Part shown: positions 7,539 to 13,846 of the stretch, in pieces
Numbering within the stretch: the stretch's first letter is position 1
How the letters are laid out: each line of letters opens with the position of its first letter
Source: a virus
Virus record (IMG/VR): IMGVR_UViG_3300025468_000012
Coordinates: 1 to 30,162 of that record
Length of the DNA: 30,162 nt
Strand: one strand, 5' to 3'
Program-made: the position numbers and the translations under genes
Notes under the pieces: generated by a model
The model's input: only the letters and a program-made list of their open reading frames with translations
Told to the model about the DNA's origin: nothing
Database searches by the model: none

Positions 7539-7544
7539 AGAGTC

Positions 7545-8369
7545 ATGGGAAAGTATACAAAAGAACTATTAGTTGAAGAACTTCAGTACTTTACAGAGTA
7601 TTTAGGCAGAACCCCTACCGTTTCTGAGGTAGATAAGGATCCTTTAATGCCTTGCTGTAATACGTACAAAAGGTACTTTGGTTCTCATAATAAGGCTCTT
7701 ATTGCCGCAAGTATTACACTTAATAGACATACAGAATACTCCGTAGAATCTTTACTAAAAGATCTAAAAACTTTAGCAGGTAAACTAAAACACACTCCTA
7801 CTTATAAAGAGTTGTCTATAGATAACCAAACCTATAGCACTGAAACGTATAGAAAAGTATTTGGATCATATACTACTGCTTGTATAAAAGCAGGTTTAAA
7901 ACCTAACTGTAATCAATCACATATTACGGAAGAAAACTTAGCTCTATCTTACAATAAAGAATGGTTAAAAAAAGAGAATAAAACTAAACCCTTAATTCAA
8001 ATAAGTAAAGAATTAGGTTATCAGAAGGGTAAATTATCTCATAGATTCAAGGAACTAGATATTAAACCCGTACTACATAAAGAATCATTAAAAGAAAAAG
8101 AGTGGTTAGATTCTTTAGGTATTACAGAGCGGCAGTATCCGATAGCGAACTATAAAGTCGATGGATACGATCCTGAGACTAATACAGTATACGAGTTCTT
8201 AGGTGATTACTGGCACGGTAATCCTGAAGTTTACGATCCAGACGACTATAATAAAAGCTGTAGTAAAACGTTTGGACAGTTACACAACGAAACAATAGAA
8301 AGACTAGAACATATCAAGTCTTTAGGTTATAATATAATTATACAATGGGAAAAGGAATGGCTGATTTAG
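7545..8369 (+). CDS. Homing-type endonuclease HEG4 (274 aa)
   Basis: Same family as HEG2 and HEG3. It has two N-terminal repeats (about residues 4-57 and 63-117; RYFGSHNKA and KVFGSYTTA), linker CNQSHITEENLALSYNKEW (about 120-175), and a nuclease-like domain with KVDGYDPETNTVYEFLGDYW and HGNP, ending GYNIIIQWEKEW. AAGGAG precedes the ATG by 5 bases but lies in a hairpin. It sits between capsid and connector genes, a second insertion point away from the terL-portal cluster. No promoter of the P1-P4 type precedes it. Its last 25 bases overlap the annotated start of the connector gene. Linker DNA closely matches HEG1, while the catalytic cassette is identical to HEG2 over 116 bases. Confidence 0.8.
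   Translation: MGKYTKELLVEELQYFTEYLGRTPTVSEVDKDPLMPCCNTYKRYFGSHNKALIAASITLNRHTEYSVESLLKDLKTLAGKLKHTPTYKELSIDNQTYSTETYRKVFGSYTTACIKAGLKPNCNQSHITEENLALSYNKEWLKKENKTKPLIQISKELGYQKGKLSHRFKELDIKPVLHKESLKEKEWLDSLGITERQYPIANYKVDGYDPETNTVYEFLGDYWHGNPEVYDPDDYNKSCSKTFGQLHNETIERLEHIKSLGYNIIIQWEKEWLI
8133..8248 (+). repeat. 116-base direct repeat, copy B (endonuclease catalytic cassette)
   Basis: Identical to 2887-3002 in HEG2 and about 93% identical to 3690-3805 in HEG3, by direct comparison of the printed bases. Confidence 0.9.
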
Positions 8370-9373
8370 TTTCTGTAAGTGAATATAAAGCTTACGCTAA
8401 TATAAATAGTAATACTAATGACTCAAAGATTAACTCTCTGCGTACACACGTTAGTTCGCTTGTAAAAACCTATTGTGGGCGCACTTTTATAGATAACTAT
8501 TCAAGTGAAAAAACTGAGTATTTTGATGTAGAAGAATACCAAAATACAATATATCCGGCAGAACTTCCTATTACAGAAGTTGTGCAATTATTAGAGCGCG
8601 GTAGTGCCTCTACAAACAAAACTACCATTGAGAGTAATTTTGCAGACGCAAATAATTACTATCTCTTAGAATCTGGTACTGCTCAATGTACTCTTTCTTC
8701 AAAAGCAAATGAAACAAATTGTATAAATAATGACACTTTCAATGGAAGTGGCTTAAACGATTTAACTATCACTGGATACAACGCAAATACGTCGTCAGGT
8801 GAAATTGGTCGTAGTTATACTATACAAATTGACAACGCGGGAACTCCAGATACTTTTAAGTGGTCAAGGGATGGGGGTTCAAATTGGAAAGAGAATAATG
8901 TAGTTATTACAGGTTCTATTCAACAATTAGAGGGTAATATATCTATAACCTTCGGGGCAACTACAGGACATACTGATGGTGAGAGCTGGTCTTTCACAGC
9001 AGAAAGATGGACTGGCAGTTGTAGCAATACAACTTATACAACTCAAGAGACTTGCGAAGCAGCTTCTGAGTACTGGACTGCAGATAGAGACTACGAGTTA
9101 GCCTCTACAGATCAAGCAGTTACTAAGTTAAAAGCTAACTTCCCATTAGGCACTAAATCTGTAAAACTGATTTATAAAGGTGGCTACTCCTCTACTCCTT
9201 CCGATTTGAAACTAGCTTGTTTTGATTTAATTACATATTATATGAAAAAAGAATCAACACCCAATAAAGCTATACCAGGATCTGCTAGCATTAATAATAT
9301 TGCAGGTTCCACACCTTCAGATTTCCCACCCCATATAAAACGTATTCTGGAGTTATATAGGAATATTGACTAA
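8345..9373 (+). CDS. Head-tail connector (gp6-like) with an inserted surface module
   Basis: The N-terminal part (SVSEYKAYANINSNTNDSKI, then LVKTYCGRTF and ITEVVQLLERG) and the C-terminal part (KLIYKGGYSSTPSDLKLACF, DLITYYMKKE) match HK97 gp6-like connector proteins that dock under the portal. Such proteins are about 100-200 aa; this one is 342. The excess is an insertion at about residues 115-245. It contains a Cys pair (C115/C126), a beta-rich segment (YTIQIDNAGTPDTFKWSRDG, then ITFGATTGHTDGESW) and a second Cys pair with Trp (C226, C237, W244). ATG 8345 or ATG 8357 (MADLVSV) could be the start; both lie inside the 3' end of HEG4. The stop overlaps the next gene as TAATG. Confidence 0.78.
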   Translation: MGKGMADLVSVSEYKAYANINSNTNDSKINSLRTHVSSLVKTYCGRTFIDNYSSEKTEYFDVEEYQNTIYPAELPITEVVQLLERGSASTNKTTIESNFADANNYYLLESGTAQCTLSSKANETNCINNDTFNGSGLNDLTITGYNANTSSGEIGRSYTIQIDNAGTPDTFKWSRDGGSNWKENNVVITGSIQQLEGNISITFGATTGHTDGESWSFTAERWTGSCSNTTYTTQETCEAASEYWTADRDYELASTDQAVTKLKANFPLGTKSVKLIYKGGYSSTPSDLKLACFDLITYYMKKESTPNKAIPGSASINNIAGSTPSDFPPHIKRILELYRNID

Positions 9374-10809
9374 TGCCAAAAAAATTTAGCAGAGTTAGTG
9401 ACGTATATGATAATTTACTGGTTGATATTGCCAGCGGTAAAGAATACGCATTAGGTACAAAAGCTTTAAGAATATCAGAAGCTAAAAACATGCAAGTTCT
9501 GGTAGTTAGTGAAGCTCAAATAAGCCATGAAGTACAAAACAATGGCTTAGGGCCTAAAGTCGCTGTAAGAATGTGGGAGAACATATCTAATTTTATATTA
9601 GGTTTTAAACCCTCCAAAACAATTCTTAGAGTAGACAAGATAGGTTCAGGTTTTGAGATAACTTTCTCTAACTTCGGTAATGCAAGAATTTTTGCAAACA
9701 AAATCGGAGCTAAGTCCAGCTTTATACTAGCCAAAGAATGGTTATATGAACATAAAGATGAATTACCTGAAGATATTAGAAATAAATACGTAAGGTTAGC
9801 TAGTACTAGAGGTGCTGCTAATCAAATAACTAGTTTATTTTACGAATATAATAAAACGCTACCTGCTAGTGATAGAATTGATTTAAAGTTTTTTGATATT
9901 GGACACAATTTTCCTATTAAACAAATAGCTGTAGGTAATAGATTAACCAAAATTATTTTAAACATGTTACCCCCAAGTAGTCTTAATAATACTTCTATAG
10001 AGAAAGTTACTTGGTTAATAGAAGATTCTATAGATACCTGGTTTAAAAACCAGAATTTACAAATAGACGATAACTTTAGTGACTTATTAGGTTCTGAGTA
10101 CGAAAGAGTTGTTTATATTGAAAGTAAACTTAATCAGTCAAAGGGTGAAAGAGACGTAGATACTAAAGATATTATAAGAACAGTACTAAAAGACTTGAAT
10201 AATTTTGCAGCAGAGAATTTATCTAAAAGACTTCAAGGCAATATTTCTAAGCTAAAAGCCAGTCCTAGTTATGAAGATAAAATCTTAAAGATATTAGACT
10301 TAGTTATAAAAGGTAAGAAACTTACTAAAGTAACTTCAAAAAATAGAAAAATAAAAAGTAAACATATTAAGTTACGAGCCTCTAAAGTTAAAAACAATTC
10401 TATAAAGCTACGAAACAACTATAAAAAGCAACAGGCTAAGATAAAGGGAGCCGCAATTACTGCTAAGTTACAAAACCCTAGAGGGCAGTTTACTAGTTTA
10501 GTTACTATAAGAAGTCTTATAGATAGCTTAATTAGATCCCAAGTAAAACACAACATGAAATCTCCAGCTCTTAATTATAGAACAGGGCGTTTTGCAAACT
10601 CTGTAGGAGTTACAGACTTACAGTTTACACGAGAAGGTAACTTAACAGCTTTCTATACTTATATGAAGTCTCCTTATCAAACTTTCGAAAGAGGTTTTAA
10701 ACAAGGTAACCAGTATAGAGACCCAAGACTTCTAATAGATAAGTCTATTAGAGAAGTAGCAGCTACTTACATACATAGTAAGTTCAACTTAAAGACTAGG
10801 AGATTATAA
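9373..10809 (+). CDS. Neck or tail-completion candidate (478 aa), unrecognised
   Basis: Coupled by TAATG to the connector upstream and to the tail terminator downstream, so it occupies the slot where HK97-type phages encode head-closure and tail-completion (gp10-like) proteins. The N-terminal 300 residues are not familiar. Residues about 310-370 are very rich in Lys and Arg. The last 100 residues, with NYRTGRFANSVGV, FYTYMKSPYQTFERG and RDPRLLIDKSIREVA, resemble the end of gp10-like or minor tail proteins, where an R-T-G-R-[LF] segment is common. No signal peptide or membrane segment is evident. The virion-structural role rests on position and weak C-terminal similarity. Confidence 0.55.
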   Translation: MPKKFSRVSDVYDNLLVDIASGKEYALGTKALRISEAKNMQVLVVSEAQISHEVQNNGLGPKVAVRMWENISNFILGFKPSKTILRVDKIGSGFEITFSNFGNARIFANKIGAKSSFILAKEWLYEHKDELPEDIRNKYVRLASTRGAANQITSLFYEYNKTLPASDRIDLKFFDIGHNFPIKQIAVGNRLTKIILNMLPPSSLNNTSIEKVTWLIEDSIDTWFKNQNLQIDDNFSDLLGSEYERVVYIESKLNQSKGERDVDTKDIIRTVLKDLNNFAAENLSKRLQGNISKLKASPSYEDKILKILDLVIKGKKLTKVTSKNRKIKSKHIKLRASKVKNNSIKLRNNYKKQQAKIKGAAITAKLQNPRGQFTSLVTIRSLIDSLIRSQVKHNMKSPALNYRTGRFANSVGVTDLQFTREGNLTAFYTYMKSPYQTFERGFKQGNQYRDPRLLIDKSIREVAATYIHSKFNLKTRRL

Positions 10810-11249
10810 TGGCAGGTAGGGCACGAGGAGGCATCGTAGAAGCTTTAGTAACAAAACTAAAGTTAATTGATGGGTCTGGTACGTATAACTCAGATTTAGC
10901 ATCTAATGTTACTAATAAATTAGTTTTCTGGGATGAAGTAAATGACTTTCCTTATCTCAGCGTAACAGCGGGAAATGAGGTAAGAGAGTACCTACCCGGG
11001 AACTCATTTAAATGGGGTATACTGGGTATTACAGTAAGAATGTACGTTCAAGGGGAAGACCCCGTAAACGAATTAGAAAAAGTTTTTACTGATGTAGAGG
11101 AAATTATTGATAATAATAATCAATTAACCTACGATGTAGGTAAAACTACACAAGAAATCAGAATTCAATCTATCACTTCCGATGAGGGGCTATTAGCACC
11201 TTTTGGAGTGGGAGAGATAACGCTTGAAGTCAAATATCAAGTGATGTAA
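10809..11249 (+). CDS. Tail terminator protein (gpU-like)
   Basis: A 146-aa protein with the features of phage tail terminators: an N-terminal helix (IVEALVTKLKLI), a strand with FPYLSV, WGILGITVRMYVQGEDP, a helix LEKVFTDVEEIIDNN, then terminal strands ending GEITLEVKYQVM. Such proteins form the hexameric ring that stops tail tube growth and joins the head. The size and location directly before the tail tube gene fit. Its ATG overlaps the preceding stop as TAATG. Confidence 0.75.
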   Translation: MAGRARGGIVEALVTKLKLIDGSGTYNSDLASNVTNKLVFWDEVNDFPYLSVTAGNEVREYLPGNSFKWGILGITVRMYVQGEDPVNELEKVFTDVEEIIDNNNQLTYDVGKTTQEIRIQSITSDEGLLAPFGVGEITLEVKYQVM

Positions 11250-11251
11250 AT

Positions 11252-11294
11252 GTCTAATAGATTATAAGATAATAGTCAATACTAATCTATAGAC
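11252..11294 (+). repeat. 12-bp hairpin before the tail tube gene
   Basis: GTCTAATAGATTA (11252-11264, one bulged A) pairs with TAATCTATAGAC (11283-11294). It lies just after the tail terminator stop and may end transcripts weakly or stabilise the tail tube mRNA. Confidence 0.5.
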
Positions 11295-11301
11295 AAAGAG
11301 T

Positions 11302-11326
11302 CTTACCAATATTGGTAAGTTTGTTA
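11302..11326 (+). terminator. Palindrome and short T-rich tail, possible terminator or operator
   Basis: CTTACCAATATTGGTAAG (11302-11319) is a perfect 18-base palindrome followed by TTTGTT. As RNA it gives a stem of 6-7 bp with a T-rich tail; as DNA it could be a dimer-binding site. Choosing between these needs data. Confidence 0.4.
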
Positions 11327-11340
11327 TAAAGGAAATTATT

Positions 11341-12759
11341 ATGGCATTTAGTTTAAGTAGAAATTGTACCCTCATAGTATCAACCGTAGGATCCAGCTGG
11401 GTTGGAGCTGCTAGTGGTACTATAGGTGGGCGTTTACGCAATAGTGCAGGAACTGCAGGAATCGATACATACGAAATCCCTGTATTAGACGGGTTTAGTT
11501 TCTCTCAAGGAAACCAAACTCAGAATATTACTGTTAATGAAGCAGGCGACGCCCCTAAACGTGGACAGCAGATCTTCAATACAGCATTAGATCCTGTTGA
11601 TTTTAGTTTTACAACTTATGTACGTCCTTATCAGGATACAGATGGTGGTGGAGCAAGTAGTGCAGTACATTCTGCAACTGAGAAGTTACTCTGGAATGCT
11701 ATGGTAGCTAGTACTACTGATGCTGAATCAGGTGCTAAAGGTGTCACTTCTAGTGCTACCAATTTAGTTGTAGATTTTAACGATTCTGATGTTCATCAGC
11801 TTGAGTTGTTAAACTACTACTTCTATTTCTCGGATTCAGGTCTTTGTTACAAGATTGGGAATGGAGTACTAAACTCTGCTGAAGTAGACTTTAGTATTGA
11901 CGGTCTCGCCCAAATCTCTTGGAATGGACAAGGAGAGTCTCTAGTAGAGGTAGGTTCTACCCGCCCAGCTACTGCAGGTACTGATTATTTAGCAGCTCCT
12001 GCTACAGCAGACTTCATTACTAATAAGCTAAGTACTTGTACTTTAGGCTTAGATTTAGATGGAAGTGCTGCAGGAACTATTAGTTCTGTCGCTGTTACTG
12101 CTGGAGGTACTGGATATACTAGTACACCTACAGTAAGCTTTACTGGTGGAAGTGGTTCTGGAGCTAAAGCTACAGCTACTGTAGCTGGGGGTGTAGTAAC
12201 TGCTATTACTGTAACTAGTGGAGGCTTTGGATATACCAGCGCTCCAACTATTAATATTAGTGGTGGTGCAGGTAGTGGTGCAACAGCTACTGCAACTGCA
12301 GCTAATGGTTCGAAAGAGTATAGTTTAGCAGTAACGGGTGGAAGTCTCACCTTTGATAATGGGATTACTTGGTTAACCCCTGAAGAATTGGGAGTAATTA
12401 ACCAACCTCAATCACACTTCACAGGTACTCGTGCAGTATCTGGTTCATTAACTTGCTATCTAACGTCTGGTGGAGCATCAGACTCAGAGGAGCTACTAAA
12501 CGACTTCATGTCTGATGTTAGTAGTGCCAACCCAGATACCACTGTTGATGGAACAATGACCTTGAATATTGGTGGCGCAGTAGCTCCTAATATGTCCGTT
12601 AGTGTTCCTCATGCACACTTTACTATCCCTACTATAGATGTAGCGGATGTAGTCTCTGTAACTATTGAGTTTACTGGTCTTGAAAGTACCGCATTCTCTT
12701 CTGCAGATGAAGCTACTATTACTTATAAAGGTTCTACTAGTGTAGACCTAGACGCTTAA
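11341..12759 (+). CDS. Major tail tube protein with inserted Gly-rich repeat module
   Basis: Position between tail terminator and chaperones, with its own ribosome site (AAAGGAA) and a strong terminator after it, marks this as the abundant tail tube protein. N-terminal [20 protein letters not shown] and the [20 protein letters not shown] segment look like the tube fold, as does the closing [20 protein letters not shown]. At 472 aa it is far longer than a minimal tube protein. Residues about 245-322 form two imperfect repeats of a GGxGYTSxPT(V/I)xxxGGxGSGAxATAT motif, which I expect to be a surface-displayed decoration interrupting the tube domain. Confidence 0.82.
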   Translation: MAFSLSRNCTLIVSTVGSSWVGAASGTIGGRLRNSAGTAGIDTYEIPVLDGFSFSQGNQTQNITVNEAGDAPKRGQQIFNTALDPVDFSFTTYVRPYQDTDGGGASSAVHSATEKLLWNAMVASTTDAESGAKGVTSSATNLVVDFNDSDVHQLELLNYYFYFSDSGLCYKIGNGVLNSAEVDFSIDGLAQISWNGQGESLVEVGSTRPATAGTDYLAAPATADFITNKLSTCTLGLDLDGSAAGTISSVAVTAGGTGYTSTPTVSFTGGSGSGAKATATVAGGVVTAITVTSGGFGYTSAPTINISGGAGSGATATATAANGSKEYSLAVTGGSLTFDNGITWLTPEELGVINQPQSHFTGTRAVSGSLTCYLTSGGASDSEELLNDFMSDVSSANPDTTVDGTMTLNIGGAVAPNMSVSVPHAHFTIPTIDVADVVSVTIEFTGLESTAFSSADEATITYKGSTSVDLDA

Positions 12760-12776
12760 TAAGTAGTACGTTAAAT

Positions 12777-12809
12777 AAAGGCGGCTGCCTAGGTGGTTGC
12801 CGCCTTTTT
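12777..12809 (+). terminator. Strong rho-independent terminator after the tail tube gene
   Basis: AAAGGCGGC (12777-12785) and GCCGCCTTT (12799-12807) form a perfect GC-rich stem with a 13-base loop and a five-T run. It separates highly expressed tube protein from the chaperone and tape measure genes. Confidence 0.9.
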
Positions 12810-12822
12810 ATTAAGAGATGAA

Positions 12823-12975
12823 AGGAGTTGCAACTCCTGTTAGGTAACCAATTACTTAACTAGTCTCACCAAATTTCGCTCATTGGAGAGCAAAAAGTTT
12901 AATAAAGGCAAAGATGCCTTAACCCTAAGACCTAGTGGTTAGAAAATCTTAAAACACCCCTGAATTATTATCAGG
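12823..12975 (+). other. Hairpin-rich non-coding gap before the tail chaperones
   Basis: The 250-base gap holds no convincing ORF, tRNA or consensus promoter. After the terminator it has five short inverted repeats in a row: AGGAGTTGCAACTCCT (12823-12838); CTC-CCAA/TTGG-GAG (12865-12890); AAGGCA/TGCCTT (12905-12920); TAACC/GGTTA (12920-12941); CCTGA/TCAGG (12959-12975). It could be a structured leader of the G gene or a small RNA. No individual hairpin is strong. Confidence 0.35.
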
Positions 12976-13009
12976 TAATACAGAAAATTTTTAATATAGG
13001 AATATAAAT

Positions 13010-13441
13010 ATGAATACGGTTGCAGCAGTTAAACCAAGTCTTGAGTCTTTAATGACCCCCTCTAAAACAGTAGATATTGACTACCCGGGGTATAAAGATT
13101 TCATTTTGAAACTAACCTTTTTAGGCCGAGATGAACTAATGAAGCTTCGTAAGAAATCTACTAGTACTAAATTTGACAGAAAAACACGTCAACCTATGGA
13201 AGAAGTAGATGATGATTTATTTCTACAACTGTATGTAGAGGCAGTCATAAAGGGTTGGTCTGGCTTTAAGTATGAGTATCTAGCGGACTTCATGTTAGTA
13301 GAGCTAGAGGATGTAGATACTAACGCGGAGTTAGACTACAGTACTGAAAATGCTTACCTCCTTATGAAAAATTCCCCAGATTTTGATAGCTTCGTAGCAG
13401 ATGTTGTAGGTGACCTACAAAATTTTACGAAGACCAAGTAG
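13010..13441 (+). CDS. G: Tail assembly chaperone G
   Basis: A 143-aa protein just before the tape measure, close to lambda gpG in length (140 aa). Its 3' end overlaps a second frame, typical of the G/GT pair. The protein begins MNTVAAVKPSLESLMTP and has a basic middle and an acidic C-terminal half. It should coat the tape measure protein during tail assembly and is absent from the mature virion. A weak TAGGA site precedes the ATG. Unmodified translation stops at TAG 13439-13441, while a fraction of ribosomes should shift at 13420-13426 into the T frame. Confidence 0.85.
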   Translation: MNTVAAVKPSLESLMTPSKTVDIDYPGYKDFILKLTFLGRDELMKLRKKSTSTKFDRKTRQPMEEVDDDLFLQLYVEAVIKGWSGFKYEYLADFMLVELEDVDTNAELDYSTENAYLLMKNSPDFDSFVADVVGDLQNFTKTK

Positions 13442-13452
13442 CTGAAGTTACT
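13420..13452 (+). promoter_or_regulatory. -1 ribosomal frameshift site for the G-GT chaperones
   Basis: The zero-frame codons CAA AAT TTT contain the heptamer A AAT TTT (13420-13426), a canonical X XXY YYZ site. A six-pair hairpin AGTAGC-TGAA-GTTACT (13437-13452) starts 10 bases later. The -1 frame is open from 13414 to 13845, so slippage yields G fused to the T domain. Confidence 0.85.
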
Positions 13453-13845
13453 AAATTAATTGATAGATACTTTAAATTTATCACTCAGGATTTTGATAGA
13501 GAGAAGATCCTTGCTATTCATGAGCAACTAGGAACTAAACCTAGTGAGGAAGAGATACCTCCAGAGATGGAGGAGTTCCCCCTAGAAATCCAAGAGTACT
13601 TCACCCTTTATAATACTTTAGCAGATAAATGGGATGGGATGTCTGGAACATATATGGGTAAGGATTGGGCAGGGTTCTCTGAACTGTGCAATATATATAA
13701 ATTAGAAGATAAAGCATTAGCATTATTCTTTATCCGTTATATGGATGGAAGAAGATCTGAAGCAATGCAGAAAAAACAGAAGGCTACTAAGAAAGTAGCC
13801 GAGGCCCAAGCGAAAGCGAAAAAAGGCGTACCTCCCGGAGTTTAA
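13426..13845 (+). CDS. T domain of the GT tail chaperone, made by -1 frameshift
   Basis: The frame is open from well before its first ATG (13567), and the upstream part YEDQVAEVTKLIDRYF is clearly protein-like. The real product is therefore the G-T fusion: 139 residues of G, then 139 residues from 13426 on, about 278 aa, close to lambda gpGT (279 aa). The T part is acidic, with a helical middle (LADKWDGM to WAGFSELCNIY) and a Lys/Ala-rich end. By analogy it recruits tail tube subunits to the G-coated tape measure. The tape measure GTG follows the stop by one base. Confidence 0.85.
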   Translation, partial: YEDQVAEVTKLIDRYFKFITQDFDREKILAIHEQLGTKPSEEEIPPEMEEFPLEIQEYFTLYNTLADKWDGMSGTYMGKDWAGFSELCNIYKLEDKALALFFIRYMDGRRSEAMQKKQKATKKVAEAQAKAKKGVPPGV

Positions 13846-13846
13846 A

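Noticed and set aside
11985-12350. Minus-strand 121-aa ORF opposite the tail tube insert
   Set aside because: A Pro/Val/Ala-rich shadow of the Gly/Thr/Ala-repeat module on the plus strand.
12823-12890. Possible tRNA-like cloverleaf in the gap before G
   Set aside because: No 7-bp acceptor stem, no GTTCGA T-loop at the right spacing and no CCA; only unrelated short hairpins.
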